A DNA stretch of 64,000 nt from Antitrichia curtipendula (Eukaryota; Streptophyta; Bryopsida; Hypnales; Leucodontaceae), in NCBI GenBank assembly GCA_951230915.1, contig OX579633.1, forward strand, positions 2,046,001-2,110,000. Direction: 5' to 3'. Under the pieces are notes generated by a model that did no database searches, was not told where the DNA came from, and was given only the letters and a program-made list of their open reading frames with translations. Numbering within the stretch: the first letter of the stretch is position 1; every line of letters begins with the position of its first letter. Of the stretch, positions 1 to 13,827 are shown piece after piece. The position numbers and the translations under genes are program-made.

Positions 1-195
1 ACGTTGCCATGCCGATTAAAAAGAGAGAATGGGTTTGGGGTTAAGAGTGCACTCTAACCGCAAGTCTCACTGTGACACATACTCTTATGCATTTCTTTGA
101 AGAGTGGGAGAATATTTTTGTGTCCAGACTATAGCTGTTAGATTGACTAGCCAGACTGATGAAGAGGTTTTTTTTCTTTCCTGTTTTGGATTTAG

Positions 196-1699
196 GGTTC
201 CCAGCAGAAAGGTTCGAAGAACCCAACGTCGTTCCGATCAGCTCTGTCGGATATCAGTTCCAATGATACACCTGCGGATGAGCCTCTAGGGCGGAAGAAT
301 AATCAACCTTTGAAATCACAGACATCCACCGGAATGTTGAAAAGAGGTGGTTCACGGTCAATGGACTTACAGAACTGTTCTCTTTCTCATCTGGAGTTTG
401 ATAAACTATTGAAGAACGAAAGATGGCAATTGCCTCAAGGTATGATCGCTCTCTCACTGGCACATTGTCACCAAACCAAACCAAACCAAACTGTAGTTCA
501 TTGTCTACAATTGAGGATGATTGGCCTTATTATTTGTGCGACTGTTATGACGTTATGACCATGCTACAGCAGATGGGCTCTGGTGATTGTGACCCTGAGG
601 ACCGTTCCAGAGGGAAGTTTTGAATTTCTTCACTTTCACATTCAGGTTTTAGAGCTCTATCTGATGTTTCAGTTGTTTGGGCTTCTCGTTTATTACGTGC
701 AGCAGAAACGTTATGTAGACGAGAGCCTCAGAGAATTGAAGCTGAAGAACCTCAGAGAACTGAAGTTTCAGACGCAGCAACTATCGAACAATTAGCCGGT
801 GAAGAAGGCGGCAGTGCACCATCTCCATCGGGAGACTCTGCCCCATCACAGTCCCAGCCAACGAAGGTCTGATTCACCACTTGCATGTTCGCTGTCTCTC
901 AAATTTTATTTAAGCTTTAGGTTAGTATACCCAAACCCCAAAAATTTAAGAAATCAAACCTCTACGTACCAGAATCCTACATCTAAATCTTTCAATGTAC
1001 AACAGCATATTGTGTCAATTTTGGGTGCATTGTTGATTTGGGGTGTATTTATCTTAGGTGATATTTGCTTTGAATTTTCTTCTTTTGCTTGAGGATTCAA
1101 ACCTTCCTCGTTTCCAGCCGCAATGTGCTTTGAATCCTCTTCTTTTGCTTTCATATTCACTAAGCACATTTGGAAGAGAGGAAGGTTTAGAGTCATAAAC
1201 CGATTTCCTTTGGGATTTCATGGATCCATCCTGTGTCACCAGGGAAGAGTGTCAGTCTATGGAGGAGGAGAAGAGCGGTTTCCAGAGTCTGTATGCACAG
1301 ACGGTGCCAATGGAGGAGACGGAACACCAATTATTCATGATAATTCGGACAAGTCCTTGTCACAGGATTTCGACAAGCTTTCGGAAATCCCTCCTGGAGA
1401 ACTTGCTTCTGAAGACACTTCTCAACTTCCAGGAGCTACAACACACACTCTGGAGTTTTCTGTTGATGGAGCCCCAACTGCTACAGAAGCGGCAGCTGAC
1501 TGCAGGCCGCTACGGTCCTGTGAAAATGAGAATTGGCATGAGGCACCGGCCTCTTTGGGCAACACGGTAATGTCCACTAGACTGACATGAATTGACAATA
1601 CCTCATGTCTTCTGTTTTATTAAACTAAAACAGATCCTGTTGCGTTCATCAACGTGCACGGTTTCACTGAGAAGGCGTGGGGATGTCATTTGGATTTAG
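196..1699 (+). CDS. 3' part of an unrecognised plant gene (about 285 codons visible)
   Basis: I do not recognise this protein. Four exons join in phase: 196-439, 646-866, 1243-1566 and 1634-1699, ending in TAG. A pyrimidine tract and AG precede 196, so upstream exons probably lie outside the window; 205 is an alternative acceptor. The first junction is well supported: CAAG|GTATGA at 439 joins TTCAG|GTTTTA at 646, restoring a Gly codon. The second and third junctions are phase 0. Visible sequence is polar and Ser/Glu-rich, with a basic stretch around LKRGGSRSMDLQ, then FRALSDVSVVWASRLLRAAE (possibly helical), then an acidic Ser/Pro linker. No known domain or membrane segment is evident. The third exon is also open in another frame; I chose the frame with better codon texture and matching phase. 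The last short exon is the least certain part. Confidence 0.5.
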
Positions 1700-4600
1700 T
1701 AAGAATAAATGAATAGATTAAAAATTGTGGATGAAAATGTGACACAGTTTGCATTTCATAGAGCAGATACACAGTGCTACAAACTCTTCACATTTTCATT
1801 GCCGTGGATGGTCATGGTCTCATAAACTTTGTTCATCAAAAACGAAGAATGATGGATGTAGTTGGGGGAACTAACTGATCGGGGAGCAGACCTCACTGTT
1901 TTCAGTCTTTTAAGAGGGAAATTATTCTTCCTTTCATAATAGGAGTTTGCAAAGGGATGCACGAATTTGTTTTAGTTTTCGCTTTTGGTGGGCAATTAAA
2001 ATCTATGCCAGTATGATCACTTTTTAAAAAGCCACAATTTGAGTAGCTACTAAAAATGTGGCATTCATGTTCCTACAGCGCTAAAGTTTATGATGTATAA
2101 ATTTGAGGTGTGGGTAGCTGATTTTTAGGTTTCAGTTTGGCAACTCAAGACTGTTTCCACTTCAGTTAGGCAACACAATACTTTTTCAGTTTCAGTTGGG
2201 CCACTAAGAATTGTGCCAGTTCCTTTTTTGTAAGCCTTTGATTAGTGGTCAATTTTGTGGACTTCTGCCAATGTAATGAATATTCCCGTATCAGAATATA
2301 CAGAATTTGGGGTCGGAAGGACCATCTTTTTTGATGAGACTGTGATTAGTTATCTAAGAAAATCAAATGTTGATTTTAGCCTGAGCTTCCAGACCTTCAC
2401 GAACCGGACTGCTTACCAGAAACCTTACCGGGAGCTTTATCAGTAGATGTGCTTATCGATCCAACACTGCAGTTTAGCAACATGAAGGCCTGTATTTGAC
2501 TACGTGATTAGATGACTGACGAGCCGCGGTAGCGGCGAGTAGGTTATCTAACATAACTTGTGGTTCACATTTAATTACAACCTTTGATTTTTATGATTCA
2601 AGGGCGTAAGATGCAAATTGAAAGGAAAGAAGGTTACAAGTTGCAACTTGAGATGGCGGTGGTGACAGGTTGCCGATGGCATAGAGCCACAGTAGTCTTG
2701 AAAAGTCAACAACCAATTATGTCACTATTGTGTTGAGGTTCTGTTTATCCAAAGGTGTGCAAGACATGCAACAAGGATTTGACAATGTTGTTGCAAAAGC
2801 ATTAATATATGGACCTTGGGTCATAATCTCAATGAACTAAGTTAGTACTGAAAAGGGATTTTACCAAAAATAGTCTCCGTGATATATCTTTATTCGATTA
2901 AAGCTTGCAAAGCAATGCACATGATTGGATGAGAAGATGAAACTTGACTTTGATAATGTGAAAATCTCGATTCTATTTATTTATTTCATACTAAGATCTG
3001 ATTTATCAAGTTACATACATGGACCATTTGTTCATTTGCACTCTATTTCTTTTCCTTCTTGCTTCTTGCATTGATGATTTTAATTGAGCCACATCAATTT
3101 GCATTGGATCATCTCAATTTTATTTAAAGTTGTCTCATGTAGTTGAAGAATAGTATATTGGAGTGTATTACTCCATCAACCATTGCTTTTCTTGTGACTT
3201 TCAAGCAACCAAATTATTGCACGTAGTGGTTAGAGCAATGAACTTGTTCAATTTGTTGTTGCTTGGCATTGAAGAATAAAACTTTCAAATTATCCTTAAC
3301 TTTAATTCCAAATTGGTGCAAAAATTCATTTCCTTCCAACCAAGGTCACATATTAATATTGAAATATTGGTTATATACACCAAATGAAGATGTAATCACT
3401 ATTGGAATCACTTTATTTATATCTCAATTACCCACTTCTTAATTGTTTTTGTAAGAGTTATTGAGTATAATAGAATTTTTTGGGTACATTTTTTTCACCA
3501 ACTCTTCAAGTATATTAGAATTTATTTTTCACCAATGGTATAGTCCATAATATTTGGTCTTAGTCCCATCAAATAAGTGGAGCCAAGGTTGGGTTTCCTC
3601 TCTAATTTAAGACAGGTCACTTTAAGACAAATCACTCTAAGTGTAAGAATTGTCTTTACTTAATTTTTTATATTTCTTGAATTAATTCTATAGATGTCTC
3701 AAACTTGACATACTTGTTAAATTTCTTAGGTCAAATAGGGTGGTTACACATTAGCAAAACTATTCTCACTTTTAGCAAGATGTGTTAGGAAGGTCTCTTT
3801 GTCCCTAGATTAATACAACAAAGATTTGGACAACTTTAAGTCCCGCTGCTAAAGTCCAAAACCTACAACTGGTTGTTCCATCTATTGAGGCTAAAACCAA
3901 CTAAGTAATGTACAAGTACTAACAATGACTTTAAGGTCAATTTGCAACTTGCAATAGAAATAGTGAAGGAGAGAGGGTGAATAGACAGTATGAAAGTTCG
4001 AAAACTACCTCCATATAAAGATGATGAATAAGAAGGGTTCACAAATCCTAACCATTGTTCCTACATATAGAATCAAGCAAGAAAGTGGATTGGCAAGGGA
4101 ATCTCTAATTGAGACCCTAAAAACTTTAATTGCTTATTTTTTGGGAAAAAATTGCAAATTGCCTTTTTGCTTGCTTGATGAGTGGATAGCTCATCATTAA
4201 TAGGTGTTTGTACCTTCTTAGACACATCAAACATATTCCCACTAAATTGTTGGGTTGCAATCTACATTGTCTCCAAATATTGTTTGTCTTGATCCTCTGA
4301 AGTCTCAGTCATGTTGTCTTGTGTTCTTATCCTACAGAGGTTGTCCTTTGAATATGTTCAATAGTCTTTTCTTGTCATTGTATTAATTAAACCAATACTT
4401 GATCTACTTCAACTTCATAAAATAGGAACAAAGAGCCTTTTTTACTACATCTTGCTAAAAGTAAGAATTGACTTAGGGTCTTGAATAACTAAATGGATGT
4501 CATTTATAAAGGATGAGTAACTTTCCAAGTGGTCATTTGTAAAAAATTGAATTTTTTTTCTGCTTTAAATTATAAAGGAAGATTGACTTTTTAAGTCTCT

Positions 4601-5745
4601 TTTTAGTTCTTTAAGGTGTTGTTGTAGATTATTTATTTATTTTATATATCTTCCTAAAATTTGAGGTCAAATACCACCTAAGTGAGTATTGGATAGTTGT
4701 CTTTTTGAAATTTGAAGTCGAACACCATCTAATGTCTCATCAAAGCTTGCAAATCATCTAGACCATTACTAATTCAATCTTAAAAATCTACCAATGTAAT
4801 AGCTTTTTTAGTATAGTCTTTCCTAGACACAATTCAAATTTAAATTGACAAGAAATCAAAAATCAAAATAATATAGTTTAGAAAAATGTAAGCTACATCT
4901 TTTACAATAGTATAGAACATTCAAGAAGATGACCAAAGTGTCTCTACTAAAAGCTAGGGGAAGAAATAAAAGTGTTTCTCAAAATCACCATACTAAGAGA
5001 TTTTCCTTATTGTCGTTCAATTATTTCAAGTTTATATGCTAAATTTGCAGAATTCATGTAGACAATCTCTCATAAATGTCAACTTTAAAGGCTCATAAAA
5101 ATATAAGGATTCCTACAATACTATTCTACCTTAGAAACACTACAAAACGAGCTTACAATGAGAAGAAATCATTAAAATCCACTAGTACATTGTAACACCC
5201 CACAACATTATTAAACAAGAAAAATAATGCTTTCCAAGAAATAACAGAAAATACCATAAAGTTATAAATGATGGAAAATCCAACAAGAAGTGAACTAATC
5301 CAAGAATCATACAATCAAAGAACATGTTTGAGATACATCAATCCATACACCAAACACATTACTCTATTGCATCGAAGGAGCTTGATGAAATGCTCTACTT
5401 CATTGGATTTTATTTATCATGTTAATGAATAGAATATCATTTTTGCCACATCTTACTACCAATTTCTACTAACCTATTAGTAGCCTTCACCTTGGCATTT
5501 CTTTTCCAAAAAATTATCATTGTTATACCAAACTAAATTTAGTCCTCGCCCAAAAAAAATTGATTGAAAAATTGCCAAAATGCTTTCAAGCTTCTAAATA
5601 CATTTGTCAAGAATATTGTGGATTACAATGGACAATGGACAATGGATCGACGGCGAAGAAGCTTTACATTGATAAGCAGTGTATGTGAGGAAACTTAATT
5701 GAGCAAATGCTACAAGTCCAAAGCCTCTCATACTATAGTTGCATG
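1700..5745. other. AT-rich intergenic region
   Basis: No exon with convincing splice sites or protein similarity is visible on either strand. Composition is strongly AT-rich with many short homopolymer runs. Short open frames near 1.8 and 2.3 kb look random. The start probably includes the 3'UTR of the gene ending at 1699. Confidence 0.6.
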
Positions 5746-6235
5746 TTAACCTCCAAAAGAACCAATTGAATAACATTTTTTTTTGTCAACATAGCAATTT
5801 TGGCCATCTATTTACAAATGGAATTTTTTCTTTGAAATTTTCATACAACATGCGGTCAAGGGATAGCTTTTTTTGCACAACAATTTTTATAACTTTTGAC
5901 TACATGGTTAAAAGTTATTGTATAATATGTAGTTTCATTCTCAACACGGGCAACATGGATAGCTCAAAAAAATTACTTTTAAAAAAACAAAAATAAAAAT
6001 AAAACTTAGCTTTCCAAGATTTACGTATACATAGAAAGCTAGGAATCATTTCTACTTTGATTAACTAGATGAAAGTCATGAGGAGACTTAGTTTGCAAGC
6101 AGTTATGGATCTTTACTATAAAGTAAACTTTGAAGTTCTTTATTTAACTCAATTTTTAATATTTCTAGAAAAAAACACCATAGGATTGGAATTTTTCAAT
6201 TCCATAACTAAATTCTTTATAATTTTATATTTTAA

Positions 6236-7695
6236 TCCCTAAAGTACCATTGTCATTTTGAGGGACAAATGGATTTTGGATACGCTTCTACGTACTCAAT
6301 ATTTGTTGTGATATTTTGAAACTTTTTGTGAAGATAGGAAAACATATTAGCTTTGAAGAAAATATAAATTTTATTTCAATTGGTGCCCAAGAGCAAAAGC
6401 AATGGCACAATAATCCCAAATTTTAGTTTGGTTCGTAAAAAATAAAACCCACAAAACTTGAAATAATTTTCTTTTCAAATTCATTTCTCATAGATTGTAT
6501 TTTTATCTACATGGGAAGCTTTTATTCATTCCATTTGGATTAGTGACGTGAAAGTTGTAGACAATCTTATTTTTTGAGAAATCACAACATCTTATTGCAA
6601 AAACAACTTGTAAGATTCAATTCTGAATTCAATTTTCACAATTTTTGAAAAAAGAAGTTTCACAAGGTTAAAATTTCTTGCTAATAAGAACAATCTCATT
6701 GTTGACATTAGTGTGTTTCAATTTCATCTTGAACCTACTTCTACTTGACTTCTAAATGTCTAAGGCCTTGTTTGAATTTCTATAAATAGGTTCTAAATTG
6801 AATAAAAAGTCAACATTTTGATAAGTTGTGTAAATTTTTTTTTTATTGTAACCGTACAAATTCCAACTAGAAGTATTAAATCTACAAAAGTGATTTGAAG
6901 TCTTTCAATCCTCTTTTCACATATCAAATCTAAAAAGTTAGTCACCAAAAACATATGAAGATAAGAGGTCTAACATGCATAACTCCAATCATTTTATGGC
7001 TTTTCACAATCTGCTCTAAATTTTTTTTAAATGAATTTCTAATGTGATTTTTTCTCCAAGATCTAATATATTTGTGGCTCATTTCCAAGAACCCTCAAAA
7101 TAATGGAAAGTCAAGATTGCAATGGACATCCTTGTACAAATCTTAAATAAAATAATCATAATAAGTCATTTTCAAAATCAGAGTTTTGATGCTAAAACTA
7201 GTCTTCAAAAATAAATTTTCAAAGATTTAAACTACTAAAAATTACAACTTAGTTTGGTTTTATTTAACTTCAAAGTATTGTTGATACCAAAATTTGGTGT
7301 CTTGTGCATTTAGGGGTTAATGATTTTGAAAGAGTGAAAATTAAGTGTTTTTTGTTTTGTTTTGTTTTGTTTCTAGACTCTTAACACAATTCTTCAACTT
7401 AAAGAATTAGAAATTTAAGATTATTTGTATAAATTTTTTTAAATAAGACAATTCAAAGCCAAAAAATCTAATCAAGCAAGGTACAATTGCCCCTATATTC
7501 TTCACTTTAAATGCAAATATCTTACAATCTCTACTATCAAAGGTTATAAAATTCCTTCCAAACATTGTCTTACTAGTCTAGTGTAAGATCCTCAGGTTAG
7601 ATATGTTAAAGAAAATTTAAGTGTTTTACTCTTTGCAATAGAAATGGCATTTTTCAATGTTTTTTTATAGAGAAAAGGTCTTGGTACTTTAGGGA
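6236..7695 (+). mobile_element. Family-3 TTAA-flanked non-autonomous element
   Basis: It begins TTAA|TCCCTAAAGTACC at 6232 and ends GGTACTTTAGGGA|TTAA at 7696-7699. The ends are exact inverted repeats of about 13 bases, directly flanked by TTAA on both sides. No coding potential. A family-2 element is nested inside at 6749-7316. The part at 7480-7690 resembles the right end of the family-1 element at 24167-24404, so the two families are related. Confidence 0.75.
6749..7316 (+). mobile_element. Family-2 TTAA element, nested copy (copy C)
   Basis: The right end is GTGCATTTAGGGG|TTAA (TTAA 7317-7320). The left end is decayed to TTGA|CTTCTAAATGTCTAAGG. Internal sequence matches the copies at 18652-19297 (opposite orientation) and 29950-30585 (same orientation), for example around AACATTTTGATAAG and TTTTTCTCCAAGATCTA. 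568 bases with no open frame. It lies inside the family-3 element. Confidence 0.7.
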
Positions 7696-7699
7696 TTAA

Positions 7700-8475
7700 A
7701 TCATACTCTAGTTCTATCTACTGAATATTTTGTTTCCAAGTATATATATGAAATATTTTTTCCTGAAATTTTTTATATGAATTCCCAACTTGTTTTTTCA
7801 CCATATTATAGAGTTGCAAATTGTACGATTACTCACTTTGAATAATAAGTTAAGAAAAAAGGAAACCAAACCATTTGGGAAGAAGTGAAAACACTTCTGT
7901 TTGAAATCCAACCATCGTGATTTTGCAGCAAAAATATAATGAAGATTTTAGCTTTGCTTTTGTGCCTCAATTTCTTTAGGAAATTGAGTAACACATTTCA
8001 TTCATGTTGAGCTAACTTATGTCACAGTGCTAAATGTTTCATGTTCCTTAGTTTCCAGTACTTGAGAACCACCAATCAATAACTACTCACACAATCACAC
8101 TGAAACAAACGACATGGTATTTCAAATCTTATACTACCAGCAAAAGCAAGCTGTACACTAATTCTTAATCACATAGGACACACCAACATGTAGAGCTTGT
8201 CCAAATAACAGCATCAAGTGAAAAAATTCAACCCTCAACAACTATTACCCAAAAAATGTTACAAGTCACACAAAAACTGTTACAACTCGGCCAGCGTTGC
8301 CGAACCGAGAGGATTGGAAGCTCACAGTACAAAATGAACTGGAGACAGTTGACTTAAAAGTTGAAAGCTGCAATGTCAACTAGCATCATTAAATAAAAGG
8401 GACAAGTATGAACATCTGAACACAAAAGAAACGACCATGTGATTGGACATGTCGTTGCAGATCGCCCAGCTTAGC
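7700..8475. other. AT-rich DNA and 3' flank of NOT2
   Basis: No coding exon is seen. The right part, from about 8.3 kb, is probably the 3'UTR of the minus-strand NOT2 gene. Confidence 0.5.
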
Positions 8476-11400
8476 TTATTGTTGAACAGGCAACTGCGGA
8501 CATTTCTCCAACATGTCATAGTGCAAAACAAAGTTCTCCTGATGACAAACCACCAGATTCCGTTAGTTATTCCTCCACAAAATCCAGAAATACACACTAA
8601 AATTGTACAAACGCTTAACACAGAACGTCTTCCAAACAGATAAGACCTCAATATCTTCTCAATTTTCTTATGAATAATTTCTTACTAGTTCAACCTAAAC
8701 TTGCTACGGTCAATAATGCAGTGATTTGGCAAAAGAAAACATACCTTACACCCTATCTCTAAAGTTGTAGGATCCAAGAAGAAAAATGTGCCACGCTCAT
8801 ATCCTGGATTCTTTACCAATGGCTCACTGTTGGGAGCACGCTTCAGCCATCTCTTGAGTTCCTTGTGAAAGAACCAACCCCTATTTGACCTGGTATGAGC
8901 AAGTACACCCTGATGAATAATCTACAATGAAAAAAAGTCGGCCAACATAATTCGAAAAGAGAATTAACAATCAGAGTCATAAAAGGCACAAGTAGCCAGT
9001 TTTCAGGTAACTTACAACTCATCAGCCGCATACAATTGAGCCTCATCTCTTGGCATGCTGCACTCAAAATTGGACGAACACAATGCCTTAGTCAGATAAA
9101 GAATAGAATAAAAAGATTCATAAAAAGGACGCCCAAACCACTCAAATTACAAACCCTTACCTGTAGAAGATATAAAACAAAGTATTATCTTGGAACTTGG
9201 CGTAGTGATTTGCCTGCAAGATGACAACAAACCAAGCTCAATGAAAACATTAGAGGGATTTCTCTGGCAATGTAGAGTAAGAGTATTGATTCCCAGAAAA
9301 TAGAACGGAAAAAGACTGCTGCCAACCAAATGTCCAAAAATACTCTATTGTCTTTCATATTGACATAACATCATCAGTCATACAGGTATAATTTAACTGC
9401 AAAACCAACATACTTCCTGAAAACGTGGGAGAGGTATACCTGCAATTGCGGAGCTTTCTGATCGTAACACGGAGGAACCACAAACTCCGGTTCACCTCGC
9501 ACAGGTTCGTCAGCCCATGGAGAAGCAAATGTTTTGTACAAGTTCTCCCTTGAGTTAAGATTGAGTCCCAGGGTCGTAAGATCCGTACCCAAAGCTAACG
9601 TGGTTAAGTCTGGATCGCTCATCCTTATTACACTCAATAAACCTAGTAAACCAAAACGGTCAGGTTGATGTGCTGAACCTCCTGACTTTAAAGAGTCTCG
9701 AAGTGTTCCGGCCAATCCCGCTAGCTGCTGTTGCTGAGTAAATGTTGCCGCTGTTCTTGATGATGACTGGTGGTGATAGTTCAAACTGTGATCATACTGA
9801 CCCAATGCTCCACCAACCCCAGAACGATGCACTTGCGTTGCACCAGACCCTGGAGGACCAACCGTCTGCAGAACATAATATCCCAATTTTAGACTGATTT
9901 TGTGAAATGAAACATGGAAAAATTTGCCCTAACCTATAAGTCACATACTTTAACCAGCTGGAAACATGGACACACTTAAGCTTAACTGAAACCAACTAGC
10001 ATCGATATGTTTCAGAACTAAAGAGGTGAATTATGTTCAATCTTCGTAAAATAGGATGCAGAAACATCTGCATTGGTCGGTGAACAGGCATTTCAAACGA
10101 TACACTGACTCACATAACCCTACAATCCCATCCTAGAATGATAAATCAGCAGCATCCAATATTACAACAATGTATAATGACCTCACCGGAGAATGGTAAG
10201 AAGCAGAGACACCACGAGCTGGAGAGAACGAATCTCCAACACCAGCATGAAGATGTAAGTCGGAGGCATTCCCAGTTGGCTGCTGCTGAAACAAATGACG
10301 GTTTGATCCATAGGACCCTCCCTGCGAAAATCCAGAAGACCTCCCCATCTGCACTGAAACCATGTGACTAACTAAACTTAACTGAAGCACCAATCAAAAG
10401 TTCCACTAACTTCCTGAAAACAGTCACCAACAGACAAACTGCTGCTCGATTATGTTATTGAGCGACGATAGAGTATCATTCGGTGGCAGCAGCAGGCCCG
10501 ACCGACCATGGAATCCAACTTTGCATTTTCTTTGAAAGGAGCTCTATTAATTTAGAACTTGTCCAACTAACTTTCTAACTAACCTTCGATATACCCGTAA
10601 CTTTTCTAACTTAGCAACTAACAGCTTCGCATTTACCCTTCACGATGATTCTATGCATGGCAGCACTTTCAATTACTTCACGGTGACTGGTGTTTTTCAT
10701 GTGTTTTTCATCAGAAAATTCCATCTGTTATCCGCCATTAAAACTTCGAAAGGCCATTTGTCAACAACATAAACATGAACGTTTGTGGTAGATGATTCTA
10801 GAGAAGTAAAGCACTCCCAGGAAATTGCAACTTTGCAAGACTAAATCCTCCGTTCATTTCTGAGAGGGATTCAATGCCGAGAGTAGGGTTTGGAATACAA
10901 TTCCAGATATTTCGCACAAATCCAGATATTACAACTTCATCCAGTCATGCGAACTCATTTCATCAATTTCCTTTATCGTCGGGGACTCGTCAAAACAATC
11001 CCCCTCGTTGAGCATCGACCTCCTCGTTGGGGATTTATTTCGACAATGCTCTCCTCGTCAGACTAAAACCTCTTGTAAATATCCGTGTCCGAACGTTTCT
11101 GTGTTAAGAGCACAATTTCCCTAAAATTCCTAGGATGATTGTGTTTATTCTCGGTAACATATCATACTCAGAATGACGAAAATTCTTGGTCAAGAACTTA
11201 TTTACCAAGAGGTGTTGCGCTTGCATAGCTGCCATTTCGTGTTGCTGATCCTTATGGTGTTGCTGCAATTCAGATGCCAGATCATGGCTCCCACCTGCAC
11301 GATGGACATGTCTTCGAGTTAGGAGTAGCAATTAGTCATTCAATAATGTACTTCTATCCGCTTCAAGTTTGTGACCTTTCACACAGATGTTCTTCAGCAT

Positions 11401-13827
11401 GTAGGAAAGCCAAAATGTTATCCGCCAATGCAATTACTCTAACATCATGCTTAAATTACCAAGTACCTGGTAAACCTAAGCAAACAAAAAAGCTAATATT
11501 GGTCCATACCTTTGTAACCTGGCAAAGCTGGGAAATCTTCATTTTGTATGCTGAACTCCTGGTTTTGCTGAACTATGGCGTTGATTCCAACCCCTTGCTT
11601 TCTCAAGCTACCTGCCACGACAACACAATGCTGAACTATCGATCCAGGTGCCAAAACTAACTAAGAGAAGCCTACTTAACCAATATACAAGCTAAATAAG
11701 ATCCGCGAGAAATAATGCTATATCAAATGGGAAATCATCGTATATGTCTAATTCGGTCGTTCAAAATGAGGAACATACAAGGTATGACTAGCCTAAATCC
11801 TAAACCTTAACTTTATCCCGAATATCTCCGTATTCACAGGCAAATCGTCAAGAAAGCGGTAACAGACCAAAGTGCAAGGAAAATGGAGATCTAAGAATAA
11901 AACACACCGATACGACATAGCTACTGTACCTTGCATATTCCCAGACGGTGACTGCCGGGTTGTCAGTTGAGGAAAATCGTTGATATCAAAAGGCACGCCA
12001 TCATTGCCATTTCCAACACTACCAGGGCTCATGCCTCCAACATGGCCATTCGCAGAATGAAGTTGTCCCTGCATTCCTGAGCTTGGGGAAGTTGAAAAAT
12101 TGTTTCCCAACAAGGAGGACACACCTTGAGGTGGTGCTGCAAAAAAAGTGATAGAATTAGGTTTCGCCACGCCTAGAACCTTTCATTTCAAACCTACATA
12201 AGTTCTATAGTCTGACCATATTACCGAGTCCAAGCATAAAAAGAGCACTGAAAGTGAGCAAAGCATGAAGGAGGAAACAAACGAACAGATCTAGGGAATT
12301 GAAAATCAAAAGGAGGATACACAAAATAATAAATACGGTATCAAGCATCGGAATAGATGGACGTGGAACCAGAATACCTCGACTAAGAATTGCCAGAAGA
12401 TCCCCTGAGGAGTTATAAGTAGACGAAGACATGTTTACACCTTGCTGCAGTAGAGAATTGGCAGGCCTCCCTGGGCCTTGCACACCAATCCCACTGCTAC
12501 CACTAAGTTGTCCCATATTCACACGCGAACTACTCAAATTTTGCATATTCACACCACCCCCGGCATTCAACGCTCTTGTAAGACCACCCCCTCCACCGAG
12601 ACTCACACCCCCTGCTCCAACACCCCCGACAGAGCTTGCTATGCGGGGCCCTACATTCCCCATCTGCGACGGTGATCCTCCCATGCCTGACAGAGAACCA
12701 CGGTTTGCAATAGAGCTAGACCCAGCAGACCCTACACCAGATCCCCCAACTCCGTTCACGTTACTGCTGAAGGAATGATTGCCCCCTACACTAGTTCCTG
12801 TGCGATTCGTCATTGACGAATGTCCGTGAAGCCCTCCTTGCGACAACTGCTGGCAAGCCGCAAAAACGAAGATCCAGATGGAATCAATTCATTACTTTTG
12901 TGAGTGACGTCTCTATTATTTACAAGGGTAACAAAAATAGTAATAAGGCTCATCTCAAATATTAACTTGATCTGTATACTTGCAACATAATATTGCCACG
13001 CCAATAAAACGAGAAGACAAGTACCAAGGCGACTGATCGAAGTCAAGCGCAGTCAAATGAAGTAGAAGCAGTAACAAAGAGAACATCCAATTGCGGAAAA
13101 AGCTTCCAAGATTATCTCCTCGACTCAACCAGACAAAAATCATAAGTGCTCCCTGATCTTCATAGTCTAGTGCGCATTCTTAACACTTCATCAACTCTTT
13201 CCAAGAAAAAAATGAACTTGCTTGGCGCATAACATAAGGCTTCACCTCAGTCACGGCAACAATCAGAAGAAAGACGAAAGGAATAAGCATAAAAACGCAG
13301 TAATTATCACCTGAGAGAGACCAACACCCAGATTGTTGGTTGAGAACCGACCGGAAGCCACGCTACCAGTAGCCTGATGAGCGACACCGGAGGGTCCTCC
13401 AAACCCCGTGTTTCTAGAGGATAAAGCATTAGGCATTGCCTGCATATTGTAGCTCCCTTGATTATGCAATCCTTGAAGGTTTCCTGCATTAAAGAACGAT
13501 TGTAGGGCCCGGCATGTATGTGATGCTTTAATTATGCTTGCTCAGAATCAGAAAGACACAGAAATGCAAGGGGGAGAAAATGTAGTACCCTAAGACCTCC
13601 CACTAAAATGATGGTGACGAAGTTGTTACCAGGCATGAAGATGTAGAAGATTAAGAAAAGAAATTAAGCCAAGCGAAGTCAAATTGTTGAGAGAATCGTG
13701 AAAGTCACATACCTGCATGGTGGAAACCGGGAGCTGCACCTGATTGTGACGTAAAAGCAGAAGACCCGAATGGTCTAGCTGTGTTTCCGGAGCCATCAAG
13801 CAATGAGGTAGCCGAACTGTTCAGCAT
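8476..13827 (-). CDS. NOT2: CCR4-NOT transcription complex subunit 2 (NOT2/VIP2 family)
   Basis: Scaffold subunit of the CCR4-NOT complex, which removes mRNA poly(A) tails and affects transcription; nuclear and cytoplasmic. Twelve exons join in phase: 13827-13713, 13483-13311, 12846-12378, 12136-11930, 11611-11510, 11294-11206, 10348-10187, 9865-9440, 9213-9161, 9057-9016, 8889-8745 and 8538-8476, giving 681 residues. The N-terminal half is Gly/Ser/Asn-rich and low-complexity, starting MLNSSATSLLDGSG as in plant VIP2. Next comes the conserved block EFSIQNEDFPALPGYKG, a Gln/His-rich linker, RFGLLGLLSVIRMSDPDLT, LGTDLTTLGLNLNS, and the C-terminal NOT2/3/5 box (FQDNTLFYIFYSMPRDEAQ, GYERGTFFFLDP, ENFVLHYDMLEKCPQLP). 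Length is close to Arabidopsis VIP2. The ATG lies three bases into the second transcribed exon. No stop or frameshift is seen, so the gene looks functional. The 10348 acceptor was chosen over 10353 to keep phase. Confidence 0.95.

Larger units (their letters stand above)
5750..7900 (+). mobile_element. Old family-1 TTAA element, interrupted by a second element
   Basis: The left end (TTAA at 5746-5749, then CCTCCAAAAG) and the next 480 bases match the left half of the cleaner element at 23473-24404, including the shared tract CATAACTTTTGACTACATGG-like around 5890. At 6232 the match is broken by a family-3 element and seems to resume weakly after 7699. The right end is decayed, so 7900 is approximate. 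Non-coding and non-autonomous. Confidence 0.5.

Noticed and set aside
6236..6250. CCCTAAA at element ends as telomere repeat remnants
   Set aside because: Only one CCCTAAA unit is present at each end, in inverted orientation beside TTAA; it belongs to transposon termini.
12431..12778. Plus-strand proline-rich open frame of 115 codons
   Set aside because: It is the complement of the Gly/Ser-rich NOT2 exon and has no independent support.
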